Of a stretch of 64,000 nt of DNA, positions 18,762-28,008 are shown piece by piece. Below the pieces are notes generated by a model, which saw only the letters and a list, made by a program, of their open reading frames with translations, made no database searches and was not told the DNA's origin. Numbering within the stretch: position 1 is the first letter of the stretch; each line of letters starts with the position of its first letter. Source of the stretch: Actinomyces mediterranea (GTDB taxonomy: Bacteria > Actinomycetota > Actinomycetes > Actinomycetales > Actinomycetaceae); assembly GCF_900155595.1 (NCBI RefSeq), contig NZ_FTPB01000003.1:124001-188000 (forward strand), written 5' to 3'. The position numbers and the translations under genes are program-made.

Positions 18762-19163
18762 TCAGTCGTCGCGGCGGCGTTCCTCCCAGCGGCGCTCCTG
18801 GTCGGCGATGAAATGTGACCAAGCGCTCGGCTTTCGAGATCCGCCGCCCGGGCGCGAACCATTGGCGGCGGCATTCTTCGGGGAGGACAGTGCGAACCAG
18901 ATCCCTGCGACCATGAGGACGAATCCGAGGACTCCGAGGAGGATCGACCACAGTGAATAACCGAGAGAGACGGCTGCGACGAGCACTCCCAGTCCGATGA
19001 CGGCGATGACGATTCCGACTGCGATGCGGCGCACCGACAGCGTGATCCCTGCTCTCGAGGAGGTCTGCGCGCTGGCCATCTGTTTCGATAAGTCCGGGTC
19101 GACGCTGCGGAACTGCGCCTCCATCTCGTCGAGTACCTGTTTCTCATAGTCCGACAGGGCCAT
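18762..19163 (-). CDS. DUF3040 membrane protein
   Basis: 133 aa from the ATG at 19163, preceded by GAGGAGGA. Begins MALSDYEKQVLDEMEAQF, the signature N terminus of DUF3040, a family found in actinobacteria usually near dinB and mraZ. Residues ~1-38 are predicted cytoplasmic. Two hydrophobic helices follow (~45-66 and ~68-88), and the tail is polar and Arg/Glu rich. The function is unknown; the steady link with the dcw cluster suggests an envelope role, which is inference. It lies 51 bases downstream of dinB on the same strand. Confidence 0.88.
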   Translation of the reverse strand: MALSDYEKQVLDEMEAQFRSVDPDLSKQMASAQTSSRAGITLSVRRIAVGIVIAVIGLGVLVAAVSLGYSLWSILLGVLGFVLMVAGIWFALSSPKNAAANGSRPGGGSRKPSAWSHFIADQERRWEERRRDD

Positions 19164-19214
19164 AATTCCTCCTCTCATCCGTTCACTGTCTCAAGTCTAG
19201 TGGCTGTGCCCGTC

Positions 19215-20447
19215 TCAATGCGATTCGGGCTCATCACGCGGCCCCAGCAGCGACGCTGGGCGCAGAGCGTCACGCCCGAATCTGAGACTCACCTCGTCCA
19301 TCGCCCGCTCCGATGCGAGCGGCTTCTCGTCGCTGTCGAGGGTGACGGCGACCCCGTCGAGCCGGGATTGCAGGCCCTCGCAGCGCACTCCGCACAGGCG
19401 CACTCCCCCTGCGGGCATACTCTCGGCGGCGAAGAGGAGGCGGACTGCCTCGAAGATTGTGCGCCCGACATCCGTCGGCGTGTGCAGGGTCGTTGAGCGG
19501 GTGATCGTGTGGAAGTCGGCGCCGCGCAGTTTGAGGACGACGGTCCAGGCGACCATCGACCCCGAGCGCAGGCGTCGCGCACAGGCATGGGAGGCGATGA
19601 GGAGGAAGCGGTCAATGACCCGACGGTCGATGATGTCCTCGTCGAAGGTGGACTCGGTTCCCACGGACTTCTCATCGCCCCTTGGTTGCACAGGACGGGG
19701 GTCGATCCCCCATGCAAGATTGTGCAACTGATGGGCGTGGGCGGCGCCGAGGAGCCGCGACAGCCTGGCCAGGTCGGTGTGGGCAAGATCCCCGATCGTG
19801 TCGATGCCCTCGGTGTCGAGGCGCCTGCGGGTCACCGCTCCCACGCCCCACAGTGCCCCGACGGGTAGGGAGTGGAGGAAGGCGGTCGTCTGGTCGTGGG
19901 GGATGAGCAGCAGCCCATCGGGTTTGGCGTGGGCGGATGCGATCTTCGCGACGGATTTGACTGCTGCGATGCCCACCGAGGCGGGCAGGCCGACCTCGTC
20001 CCGGATCCTGGAGCGGATGAGGCGTCCGATGGTGACGGGGGTGCCGAGCCGCCTGCGAGCGCCCGCAACATCGAGGAAGGCCTCATCGACGCTGAGCTGC
20101 TCCACCTTGTCCGTGATCTCGCGCAGTATCGTCATCACCCTGGCCGAGTAGTGGGAGTAGAGGCCGTGGTGACCGGGCACGACGAGGGCCGTGGGGCACA
20201 GCGCCCTCGCTCGGGAGATCGGCATACCGGCACGCACCCCGTAGGCGCGCGCATCGTAGGTCGCCGAGGTGACGACTCCCCGATTCCCCCGCCCGCCGAC
20301 GATGACGGTCCGCCCCGCAAGCGACGGGTCCTCTTGAATCTCCACTTGGGCGAAGAAGGAGTCCATGTCGACGTGGAGGATCGGCGTCAGGGAATCATCA
20401 TCGCCCCAGGAACGCCTGGCGCGCTGATCGCGCGGCGCATTCGACAT
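19215..20447 (-). CDS. dinB: DNA polymerase IV (Y-family)
   Basis: 410 aa from the ATG at 20447, which has GGAGG 8 bases upstream. Translesion polymerase. Catalytic motif I HVDMDSFFAQVE (~24-35) with metal-binding Asp, the YDARAYGVRAGMP segment (~63-75), motif III SVDEAFLDV (~117-125) with Asp-Glu, a helix-hairpin-helix thumb (GVGAVTRRRLDTEGIDTIGD) and the little-finger domain (~240-350). No LexA box was seen in the short gap to the divergent gene at 20509, so SOS control is not supported here. No beta-clamp motif was assigned. Confidence 0.96.
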   Translation of the reverse strand: MSNAPRDQRARRSWGDDDSLTPILHVDMDSFFAQVEIQEDPSLAGRTVIVGGRGNRGVVTSATYDARAYGVRAGMPISRARALCPTALVVPGHHGLYSHYSARVMTILREITDKVEQLSVDEAFLDVAGARRRLGTPVTIGRLIRSRIRDEVGLPASVGIAAVKSVAKIASAHAKPDGLLLIPHDQTTAFLHSLPVGALWGVGAVTRRRLDTEGIDTIGDLAHTDLARLSRLLGAAHAHQLHNLAWGIDPRPVQPRGDEKSVGTESTFDEDIIDRRVIDRFLLIASHACARRLRSGSMVAWTVVLKLRGADFHTITRSTTLHTPTDVGRTIFEAVRLLFAAESMPAGGVRLCGVRCEGLQSRLDGVAVTLDSDEKPLASERAMDEVSLRFGRDALRPASLLGPRDEPESH

Positions 20448-20508
20448 CGTGGACACCTCCCGGCATCCAGTATGACTCAGGCCGACGAGCGCCGACTACC
20501 ATGGGCTC

Positions 20509-21318
20509 ATGGCCAGGCGAACACGCGGATCGGAGTTCTACGAGGTCGACTCGGGGACGGTGGAGATCCGCTGGGAGGGGACGAGGGCGACCCTGTTCCT
20601 CGAAGGCATTGAATCCTCCTGCATCGACACCGCCCGCCCCGAACAACTCGAATTCGAGTACATGCAGCACATGACCTGCGCCGTGAAATGCCTTTTTGAC
20701 GCAGACCAGCCGATTCGCGTAATTCACCTGGGGGGCGCCGGATGTGCGCTGCCCTCTGCGTGGTCCCTCCTCTTCCCCCGCTCGCGCCAGACCGTGGTGG
20801 AGATCGACGCGGCGCTCGCCGCCGGGGTGAGGAACTGGTTGGATTTGCCCCGCTCCTCCGCCCTGTCGATCCGCGTCGGCGACGCCCGAGAGGTATTGGA
20901 GTCCCTGCGCCGCGAATCGTGTCAGATCATCGTCAGGGACGCGTTCGATGCGGGGCGGGTCCCCGATCATCTGGTGACCGTCGAATGCGCACAAATCGCC
21001 TGCGATCGCCTCCGCGACTCCGGGTTGTATATCGTCAATGCTGCGCATGGAGCGGGCGAGGACGCACGGCGGGAGGCGGTGTCGCTGCGGGAGGTCTTCC
21101 CCGGCGTCGTCACCATCGCCGACCCGAAGGTGGGACGGTCGGGCCGACGCGGCAATGTCGTCATCGTCGCCCATAAGGCGCCTGCGGGCGCCTACCCCAT
21201 CGCCGACCTCGACCGGGAGTTGCGCAGGCTCCCGCTTCCGGCGCGCGCCACCAGTGGCGCCGCCCTCGGCAAGTGGTGCGCGGGTGCGCGGCCGCTGTTC
21301 GATGTTGCTCCGGCGTGA
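20509..21318 (+). CDS. Spermidine synthase-like (SpeE-fold) protein
   Basis: 269 aa. A Rossmann-fold, SAM-methyltransferase-like protein of the spermidine synthase family. Visible are the region EYMQHMTCAVKCLF, the glycine-rich strand VIHLGGAGCALPSAW (~70-84), VVEIDAAL (~95-102), GDAREVL (~123-129) and IIVRDAFDAGRVP (~138-150). Many actinobacteria carry such stand-alone homologues whose substrate is not known. The conserved Asp of true aminopropyltransferases is in RDAFDA, but polyamine synthesis cannot be assumed. Divergent from dinB and convergent with the PAC2 gene. The start is the ATG at 20509. Confidence 0.82.
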   Translation: MARRTRGSEFYEVDSGTVEIRWEGTRATLFLEGIESSCIDTARPEQLEFEYMQHMTCAVKCLFDADQPIRVIHLGGAGCALPSAWSLLFPRSRQTVVEIDAALAAGVRNWLDLPRSSALSIRVGDAREVLESLRRESCQIIVRDAFDAGRVPDHLVTVECAQIACDRLRDSGLYIVNAAHGAGEDARREAVSLREVFPGVVTIADPKVGRSGRRGNVVIVAHKAPAGAYPIADLDRELRRLPLPARATSGAALGKWCAGARPLFDVAPA

Positions 21319-21350
21319 TCGGTGCGCGTCGTCGCTGATCGGTCGCCAGT

Positions 21351-22481
21351 TCAGTCAGCGGCGTCCGTGCCCGACGGATCCTCCGCGTCGGCGTCCGCGG
21401 CGGAGGTCTCTTCCGCCGCCGCGCGGTGTCGCGGCGCCGCCATTCCGCGGGCCGCTTCGGGGTCGGCACGGCGCAACTCGACGCGTCTGAGGGCCGCCTG
21501 AAGCGGGTCTTCCTCGTCGAATACTTCGACCTCGTCGACTCGGACTTCGTCCTCGCCCTGTTCGAGGCGGGTGATATTCGCCAGGTAGGCCTCGATGACA
21601 TCGCCGATGTCCTTCGAGTCCTTGCTCTCCTCCTGAGTGTCGCGCCCTCCCAGGGTGCCTAGGGGAATAGAGGTTGCTCCGCCCGTCCACGCGTCGTAGT
21701 GCTTCTCAAGAGCTTCCACGGTGTGCATGATCTCCGGGTTCGCCGCAACGAGTTGGGCGATCGTCCCCTGATCCTCCGCAGCCCCCTGTTCGAGATCGCC
21801 GACGGGCAGCGACAGGTCCGCGAAATCCGACAGGGTCGTCAGCAGCGCGGATGACGCCGCCGGGTAGGGGGAGTCAGAGGTGTAGAAGGGCACTGCGGCG
21901 AGCAGGGCGAGGCCCGAGATCGACTCTTCGGACAGGCGCGTCTGAAGGAAGGAGGTCATCGGCGCGGGGAACTGCATGATATTCGCCATGCGCGGTTGAC
22001 TGGGGATCAGCGACGAGTCCGTCGCCTGGAAGTGCACAGGGGTCGGCCTCGTGTGGGGCACCCCCGAGGGGATGCCGTGCAGGGACACGGAGATCTCCAC
22101 CCCCGCCTCTTTCGCAATCTCGGTGATGATGCGCGCGAAGGACTCCCACCTGGCGTCCGGCTCGGGACCGTGGAGTACGAGGATCGGGTTCCCCAGGTCG
22201 TCGAGGACGCGATCAATGACGATCTCGGGCATCTCCATATCGGAGGTCACCCAGTCCTGGATAGTCATGATCGGCCGGTGCGAGCGGTAGTCGATGAACT
22301 GATCGGAGTCGAATGTGAGGATTCTCTCGACGGACAGGGAGCGCAGCATCTGCGAGATCGCCATACGCCCCGCAATACCGGCGTCCATCGCGCCGGAGAA
22401 GTGGGTGACGAGGATCCGGGCATGGATGTCCTCAGTGTTTCCGCGTTCGAACAGGCGCTCGTCGTCTGGTCGCATCTCCAT
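21351..22481 (-). CDS. PAC2 family protein
   Basis: 376 aa from ATG 22481, which follows GGAGGAGGAG; an ATG two codons downstream is equally possible. The PAC2 (proteasome assembly chaperone 2-like) fold covers ~20-260, with LVTHFSGAMDAGIAGRMAIS (~24-43), DWVTSDMEMP, ILVLHGPEPDARW and GIPSGVPHTRP. The C-terminal ~90 residues are acidic and Ala/Glu rich and probably disordered. Actinobacterial PAC2 proteins of this size are common and their role is unsettled. Divergent from the HelD-like gene. Confidence 0.85.
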   Translation of the reverse strand: MEMRPDDERLFERGNTEDIHARILVTHFSGAMDAGIAGRMAISQMLRSLSVERILTFDSDQFIDYRSHRPIMTIQDWVTSDMEMPEIVIDRVLDDLGNPILVLHGPEPDARWESFARIITEIAKEAGVEISVSLHGIPSGVPHTRPTPVHFQATDSSLIPSQPRMANIMQFPAPMTSFLQTRLSEESISGLALLAAVPFYTSDSPYPAASSALLTTLSDFADLSLPVGDLEQGAAEDQGTIAQLVAANPEIMHTVEALEKHYDAWTGGATSIPLGTLGGRDTQEESKDSKDIGDVIEAYLANITRLEQGEDEVRVDEVEVFDEEDPLQAALRRVELRRADPEAARGMAAPRHRAAAEETSAADADAEDPSGTDAAD

Positions 22482-22674
22482 CTCCTCCTCCGTGCACAGT
22501 CGACTCCTTATTCCTCCTGTCTCAACGCTACCCGGCCCAGCCCCTTTCGGCTCGTCCGAATCCCGCATTTTGCCGACGGCGTAGCGCCCGTCCACGCTGT
22601 GTCACCCGCTGGGCGCTTCGAGTCGGATGGGGCACAATGAATGGCCCCATTTCAGATCCCAGTGGAGTAGTCGA

Positions 22675-24936
22675 ATGGCAGACCAGCCCGACACGTCGGA
22701 TTCGACGCAGGCGATGCCTGAACAGGATTTCGTTGATTCCGCATACGCGAGGCTCGATACCCTGCGCGATTCCTACCGCGAGCGCCAGCGCCGAGCCCAC
22801 GCGACGCACGGAGTCGGCAATGCCCAGGCGTGGACCGAGCGAGACGCCATCTCCTCCCACCTGGGAGATGTGGCCGCCAGATTGGAAGGGGTAGAGGACC
22901 GCCTCGTCTTCGGACGCCTCGACATGACCGACGGCGAAGTCCACCACATCGGCAGGGTCTCTCTGTCCCGCGAATCCGGCACCCCCCTGCTCATCGACTG
23001 GAGGGCCCCCGCGGCGATGCCCTTCTACCAGGCGACCGCCGTCACCCCGCTGTCGGTGGTCAGGCGTCGTCACATCACGACGCGCGCGCGGCGCGTATTG
23101 GCCGTCGAGGACGAGCTGCTCGACGCGAGCGGCGGCTCCGGCCTCGATCTTCAGGGCGAGGGCGCCCTCATGTCGGCCCTGGGCAAAGCGCGCGATGGCA
23201 GGATGGGCGATATCGTCGCAACGATACAAGCAGAACAGGACCGCGTCATCCGCGCCCGCCAGCGCGGCCTCATCGTTGTGCAGGGTGGCCCGGGGACCGG
23301 CAAGACCGCTGTGGCGCTGCACCGCATCGCCTATCTACTGTACGCCGAGCGCGAACGCCTCGAACGCTCGGGAGTGCTGCTCATCGGCCCGTCACGGATT
23401 TTCTTGCGCTACATCGAACAGGTCCTGCCATCCCTGGGTGAGACGGGTGTCGTATCGACGACCATGGCCGACCTGCTCCCGGGGATCAGCGCACAGTGCT
23501 CCGATTCTCTCGAGGTCGCCGACGCGAAGGGCGCCGCCGGGTGGGCGAACCTGCTCAAGCAGGCGGTCAGGTCCCTCCCCCGCGTCCCCGATGAACCGGT
23601 GACGCTGACGGTATGGCACCGGCAAGTGACGCTCCACCCGCACGATGTGGCACAAGCGCTGCGCCACGCTCGCCGTTCCCATCGCCCCCACAATGGGGCC
23701 CGCGAGGGATTCGCCCTTGAGCTCATGGAGATTCTGGCGAATCGCTTGGCCGCCCAGTCGGGCGACGCCGACGCGTCGGGGGCCGTGTCGGGAGAGGAAC
23801 GGCGCACGTGGATGGCAGAGATCCGCGATTCGATCGACGCGCGCCGAGCGATCAACCTGGCGTGGATGCCGACGAGTGCGACGACCCTCCTGTCGCGCTT
23901 GTACGCCCGCCCGACTCTGCTCGCCGCGGTGAATGAACAGGCCGGTTCTCCCCTCAGTGCCGAGCAGCTCGCCCTCGTTGAGCGGCGAAGCGGGGCGTGG
24001 ACCGCAGCGGATGTGCCGCTGCTCGACGAGCTCGAAGAACTTCTCGGCCCGCTGCCCGCTTCATCGTCTCCGTCGGCGTCCGTAAATGATGACGTGGCCC
24101 GCGCGCAAGAGGCGATCGACGCGCAGGGCCTGGGCGGGGGCATCGTCACTGCGGCGATGCTCGCCGCCGCGACTTCGGACCGCAATGAGTGGGCGCCTTT
24201 GGCGGAGAGGGCCACGACGGATCGCGCATGGACGTACGGGCACGTCGTCGTCGACGAAGCCCAGGACCTGTCCCCGATGGCGTGGCGCTCCCTGCTGCGC
24301 CGCTGCCCCGCCCGCTCCTTCACCGTCGTCGGCGACCTCGATCAGCGCAGGGGCGCGAATCGTCCGACGACGTGGGAGCAGGCCCTGGGGCCCGCTGCCC
24401 GCGCTTTCGACAAGGAGTTCGTCCTCACGGTTTCCTACCGCACGCCCCGAACGCTGACGAGGATTGCCGAAGGGGTGATGGCCCGCATCGGTGAACCCGT
24501 CTTGCATCCACTGACGGCTGTGCGCGATGTCGACGGCTGTTACGCGGTGTTCTACGTCCCCGGCCCCGCCGACGCGAGCGGGCGCGGCTCAGACCCCCTA
24601 TGGGGCGCAGTCCATGATGCGGTGGCGCGCGCCGGTGCGAGGCTCGACGAGGAGTCGGGTCCGGGCCGGGGGCGCATCGGCGTCATCGTCGGGCATCGAC
24701 GCGGCCTCGCCTGGCAGGCCGACTCGTCGGGAGCGCAGGGCCTCGATGAGCGGGTCGCCGTGCTGACGGCCGGAGCCTCGAAAGGTCTGGAGTTCGACTC
24801 GGTCGTCCTCGTTGAACCCGCGGAGATCCTCGCCGACGGCCCGGGTGATCTTTTCGTCGCATTGACGAGGGCGACTCACGATGTCACGGTCGTACATTCA
24901 GCGCCCTTGCCTCCGGGGATGGACGACTGGCAGTAG
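22675..24936 (+). CDS. helD: HelD-type superfamily 1 helicase (RNA polymerase recycling factor family)
   Basis: 753 aa from the ATG at 22675; GTGGAG is upstream. An in-frame ATG 16 codons earlier is less likely. The N-terminal coiled coil (~20-90) is the arm that in HelD proteins enters the RNA polymerase secondary channel. Then comes the HelD-specific segment with GRVSLS and LIDWRAPAAMPFY, Walker A VVQGGPGTGKTAVALHR (~200-216), Walker B VVVDEAQDLSPMAWRSL (~525-541), motif III VVGDLDQRRG, motif IV VSYRTPRTL and motif V/VI near GASKGLEFDSVVLVEP. Only HelD among UvrD-like proteins has this N-terminal arm. In actinobacteria class II HelD/HelR proteins release stalled RNA polymerase and some confer rifamycin tolerance. 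Gene symbol by family. Confidence 0.85.
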   Translation: MADQPDTSDSTQAMPEQDFVDSAYARLDTLRDSYRERQRRAHATHGVGNAQAWTERDAISSHLGDVAARLEGVEDRLVFGRLDMTDGEVHHIGRVSLSRESGTPLLIDWRAPAAMPFYQATAVTPLSVVRRRHITTRARRVLAVEDELLDASGGSGLDLQGEGALMSALGKARDGRMGDIVATIQAEQDRVIRARQRGLIVVQGGPGTGKTAVALHRIAYLLYAERERLERSGVLLIGPSRIFLRYIEQVLPSLGETGVVSTTMADLLPGISAQCSDSLEVADAKGAAGWANLLKQAVRSLPRVPDEPVTLTVWHRQVTLHPHDVAQALRHARRSHRPHNGAREGFALELMEILANRLAAQSGDADASGAVSGEERRTWMAEIRDSIDARRAINLAWMPTSATTLLSRLYARPTLLAAVNEQAGSPLSAEQLALVERRSGAWTAADVPLLDELEELLGPLPASSSPSASVNDDVARAQEAIDAQGLGGGIVTAAMLAAATSDRNEWAPLAERATTDRAWTYGHVVVDEAQDLSPMAWRSLLRRCPARSFTVVGDLDQRRGANRPTTWEQALGPAARAFDKEFVLTVSYRTPRTLTRIAEGVMARIGEPVLHPLTAVRDVDGCYAVFYVPGPADASGRGSDPLWGAVHDAVARAGARLDEESGPGRGRIGVIVGHRRGLAWQADSSGAQGLDERVAVLTAGASKGLEFDSVVLVEPAEILADGPGDLFVALTRATHDVTVVHSAPLPPGMDDWQ

Positions 24937-24997
24937 ACTCATCCGCTGGCCGGTCACCTGCGTCATCAATGCCTCAGCTTCTGGCACCATGGGGCAC

Positions 24998-26203
24998 ATG
25001 ACGCGTGCACTGCTTCTTGAGAATCCCCATAAGGTTGCTGACGATGTCTTCACGGGCCAGGGCATCGAAACGGTTCGCATTAAGGGCGCTCTCGATGAGG
25101 ATGAGCTCATCACCGCGCTGGAGGGGATGACCTATCTCGGAATCCGGTCCAAGACCACGGTGACGCGCCGCGTCTTGGAGGCGCACCCGCAGTTGCAGGC
25201 GATCGGGGCGTTCTGCATTGGGACAAACCAGATCGACCTCGCCGCTGCGACCGAGCTTGGAATCAGCGTCTTCAACGCCCCCTATTCGAATACCCGTTCC
25301 GTCGTCGAACTCGCCATCGGCGAGATCATTGACTTGACGCGCCGCGTCACCGTGAAGAACTCGCGTCTGCACCGGGGCATTTGGGACAAGTCCGCCGACA
25401 GGGCGCATGAGGTGCGCGGGCACACCCTCGGCATCATTGGCTACGGCTCGATCGGAACTCAGCTGTCGGTGCTCGCCGAGGCGATGGGCCTCAATGTCAT
25501 CTTCTACGACGTCGCCGAAAGGCTCGCCCTCGGAAATGCGACGCAGATGCCGACGATGGAGTCCGTACTTCGCGAGGCGGATGTCATCTCCATCCACGTC
25601 GACGGCAAGGCGTCGAATACGAATCTCATCGGTGCGCGCGAATTCGCGATGATGAAGCCTGGCGCTTTGTTCATCAACCTGTCGCGCGGGCACGTCGTCG
25701 ACATTGACGCCCTCCACGAATCCCTCGTCTCCGGTCACCTCGCGGGCGCCGCCATTGATGTGTTCCCTGAGGAGCCGAATAAGAATGGTGATCCCTTCTC
25801 CTCGCCGCTGGCCACACTCGACAATGTGATCCTCACACCGCATATCGGCGGCTCCACCGAGGAGGCTCAGTACGACATCGGTCGTTTCGTCGCGTCGAAG
25901 ATCTGCGACTTCGAGCACACCGGGTCGACGGATATGAGTGTCAACCTGCCGAATCTGCAGCTGGCGGTCACCGATGAGTCGCGTTACCGGATTCGCCTCA
26001 TCCACCGCAATACGCCTGGCGTCCTGGCACGGGTCAACAACCTATTCGCGCAGACCGGCGCCAATATCGGCGGCCAGATCCTCTCCACTGCGGGCACGAT
26101 CGGCTACGTGCTCACCGACATTAATTCGGAGCTGCCCGTCGATGCGCTGGACGCGATCCGCTCTCAGCCGGACACGATCCGTTTGACGACGACTCGCCTG
26201 TGA
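24998..26203 (+). CDS. serA: D-3-phosphoglycerate dehydrogenase with ACT domain
   Basis: 401 aa, starting MTRALLLENPHKVADDVF; an ATG three codons upstream is possible. First step of serine synthesis: 3-phosphoglycerate to 3-phosphohydroxypyruvate with NAD. The substrate-binding part contains GIRSKTTVTRRVLEAHP and AIGAFCIGTNQIDL. The NAD fold contains LGIIGYGSIGTQLSVLAE (~144-161). The catalytic Arg is in LSRGHVVD, the Glu in the PEEP region, and the His in LTPHIGGSTEEAQ (~280-292). A C-terminal ACT domain (~325-401) begins RIRLIHRNTPGVLARVN and is the serine-feedback site in the E. coli-type enzyme. Lies 61 bases downstream of the helicase gene. Confidence 0.96.
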   Translation: MTRALLLENPHKVADDVFTGQGIETVRIKGALDEDELITALEGMTYLGIRSKTTVTRRVLEAHPQLQAIGAFCIGTNQIDLAAATELGISVFNAPYSNTRSVVELAIGEIIDLTRRVTVKNSRLHRGIWDKSADRAHEVRGHTLGIIGYGSIGTQLSVLAEAMGLNVIFYDVAERLALGNATQMPTMESVLREADVISIHVDGKASNTNLIGAREFAMMKPGALFINLSRGHVVDIDALHESLVSGHLAGAAIDVFPEEPNKNGDPFSSPLATLDNVILTPHIGGSTEEAQYDIGRFVASKICDFEHTGSTDMSVNLPNLQLAVTDESRYRIRLIHRNTPGVLARVNNLFAQTGANIGGQILSTAGTIGYVLTDINSELPVDALDAIRSQPDTIRLTTTRL

Positions 26204-26242
26204 TCCGTCAATAGCAGGGCGAACGCTCTTGCGAGGGGGTAA

Positions 26243-26258
26243 CCTACGGAAGCGTAGG
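26243..26258. promoter_or_regulatory. Palindrome upstream of the acyl-CoA ligase gene
   Basis: CCTACG-GAAG-CGTAGG is a perfect 6-bp inverted repeat with a 4-base centre, 31 bases before the GTG start at 26289. The symmetry and place suit an operator for a TetR-type fatty acid regulator, but no regulator gene is adjacent. Inference only. Confidence 0.45.
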
Positions 26259-26288
26259 AAGTTCATTGCCGACTCTTCGGAGGTTGAC

Positions 26289-28007
26289 GTGACCCTGACT
26301 GAGCAGTTGCGCAGCCAATACGCACCCGGCGTCGCCGCAACGGTCGAAGTCCCGGATCAGACGATCCCCCAGATGTTCGAGGAGGTCGCCAGGCGCTATC
26401 CCGACCGCGTCGCCCTCGACTTCTTCTCCCGTTCGACGACATACGCGCAGCTGGTCCAACAGGTCAGACAGGGGGCGATGGTCCTGTCCAAGGCGGGCGT
26501 ATCTCCCGGCGACCGAGTCGGGCTCATCATGCCGAATTGTCCTCAGCACGTCGTTGCGATCCTGGCAACCATGCTCATCGGCGGAGTCGTCGTCGAGCAC
26601 AATCCCCTCGCCCCCGCACAGGAACTTGAAGACGAATTCTCCCACCACGGCGCCCGCGTCGCCGTCGCCTGGGAGAAGTCCATCGAGAAGCTCTCCTTCC
26701 TGCGCGGAAGGGCCCTCGTCTTCTCGATGGATCTGACGCGCGCCCTGCCCCGCACCAGCCAGTTCCTCTTGCGCCTGCCCGTCGCATCCGCGAAGGAGAA
26801 GCGCGAGGCGCTGTCCGCCCGCGCACCGGCGTGGACGAAGTCTTGGGACGCAGAGGCAGCGCGCAGCCCGATCTGGCGCGGCGACTGCCCCGTCGCCCCG
26901 TCGGCTCCCGCGCTGCTCATCCACACGGGTGGAACGACGGGCGTTCCGAAGGCCGCGTGCCTCACACACCGCAATATCCTCGCGAATGTCACGCAGTCCA
27001 TCGAATGGGTTCCGGTCCTGCACGAGGGCGCAGAGGTCTTCTACTGCGTGCTCCCCATGTTCCACGCCTTCGGCTTCACCATCGGCCTGTTCGCGGGCGT
27101 GCGCCTCGGCGCGACGATCGCTCTCTTCCCCAAGTTCGACACGACGATAATCCTGACGAGTCAAAAACGCCTGCCGTGCACCTTCTTCCTCGGCGTCCCC
27201 CCGATGTACGAACGGCTCCTCGCGATGGCGGAGCAGCTCGATACAGACTTGTCGTCAATGACCTTCTCATTGTCGGGCGCCATGCCGCTGTCGGGCGAGC
27301 TCGCCGACCAATGGGAGGCGGCGACGGGCGGCCTGCTCATCGAGGGCTACGGGATGACGGAGGCCTCCCCTATCATTCTCGGATCCCCCCTGTCGCCCTC
27401 GCGCCGACCGGGCTCCCTCGGCTTGCCCTTCCCATCCACCGAGATCAGGATCGTCGATCCGGAGGATCCGTCGCGCGATGTCGACGAGGGCGAGATCGGC
27501 GAGCTCATCGCCCGCGGCCCCCAGGTGTTCTCCGGCTATTGGGAGCGCCCCGAGGAGACTGAGGAGACGATGTTCGAGGATTGGCTGCGCACGGGCGACC
27601 TCGTTCAGGTGCGAGACGGCTACATCTACATGGCGGATCGGCGCAAAGAGATGATCAACGCCTCCGGCTTCAACGTCTACCCGAGTCAGGTCGAAGAGGC
27701 CGTGCGCTCAATGCCCGGGGTCCGCGACGTCGCCGTGATCGGCATTCCCGCGGGTTCCACCGGTGAAGATGTCGTTGCCGCGATCGTCTTGGAGGCGGGC
27801 GCATCGATCACGTTGACGGATGTGCGCTCATGGGCGGAGAAGTCGCTGTCCCATTATGCTCTGCCCCGCCAGCTGGTGGTGATGACGGAACTGCCGCGAA
27901 GTCAGCTCGGCAAGGTGATGCGCAAGAAGGTGCGCGAGCAGGTGATGGATGCTGCGGACAGTGCGGCGTCGAAGATCCGCCAGTTCACCGCGAGGCGCGA
28001 CTCGTAG
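26289..28007 (+). CDS. fadD: Long-chain fatty-acid--CoA ligase (AMP-forming)
   Basis: 572 aa from a GTG at 26289 with GGAGG 6 bases upstream. ANL-superfamily adenylating enzyme that activates fatty acids via acyl-AMP to acyl-CoA. Motifs: P-loop-like LIHTGGTTGVPKAACLTH (~212-229), the aromatic/His segment PMFHAFGF (~256-263), GYGMTEASP (~354-362), and DWLRTGDL with the adenylate-binding Asp (~437-444). The C-terminal lid has DRRKEMINASGFNVYP, and the catalytic Lys is in QLGKVMRKKV (~545-554). Convergent with nrdR, only one base between stops. A palindrome upstream may be an operator. Confidence 0.92.
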   Translation: MTLTEQLRSQYAPGVAATVEVPDQTIPQMFEEVARRYPDRVALDFFSRSTTYAQLVQQVRQGAMVLSKAGVSPGDRVGLIMPNCPQHVVAILATMLIGGVVVEHNPLAPAQELEDEFSHHGARVAVAWEKSIEKLSFLRGRALVFSMDLTRALPRTSQFLLRLPVASAKEKREALSARAPAWTKSWDAEAARSPIWRGDCPVAPSAPALLIHTGGTTGVPKAACLTHRNILANVTQSIEWVPVLHEGAEVFYCVLPMFHAFGFTIGLFAGVRLGATIALFPKFDTTIILTSQKRLPCTFFLGVPPMYERLLAMAEQLDTDLSSMTFSLSGAMPLSGELADQWEAATGGLLIEGYGMTEASPIILGSPLSPSRRPGSLGLPFPSTEIRIVDPEDPSRDVDEGEIGELIARGPQVFSGYWERPEETEETMFEDWLRTGDLVQVRDGYIYMADRRKEMINASGFNVYPSQVEEAVRSMPGVRDVAVIGIPAGSTGEDVVAAIVLEAGASITLTDVRSWAEKSLSHYALPRQLVVMTELPRSQLGKVMRKKVREQVMDAADSAASKIRQFTARRDS

Positions 28008-28008
28008 A

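Noticed and set aside
20448-20508. LexA box controlling dinB
   Set aside because: The 61-base gap to the divergent gene has no GAAC-N4-GTTC-like palindrome.
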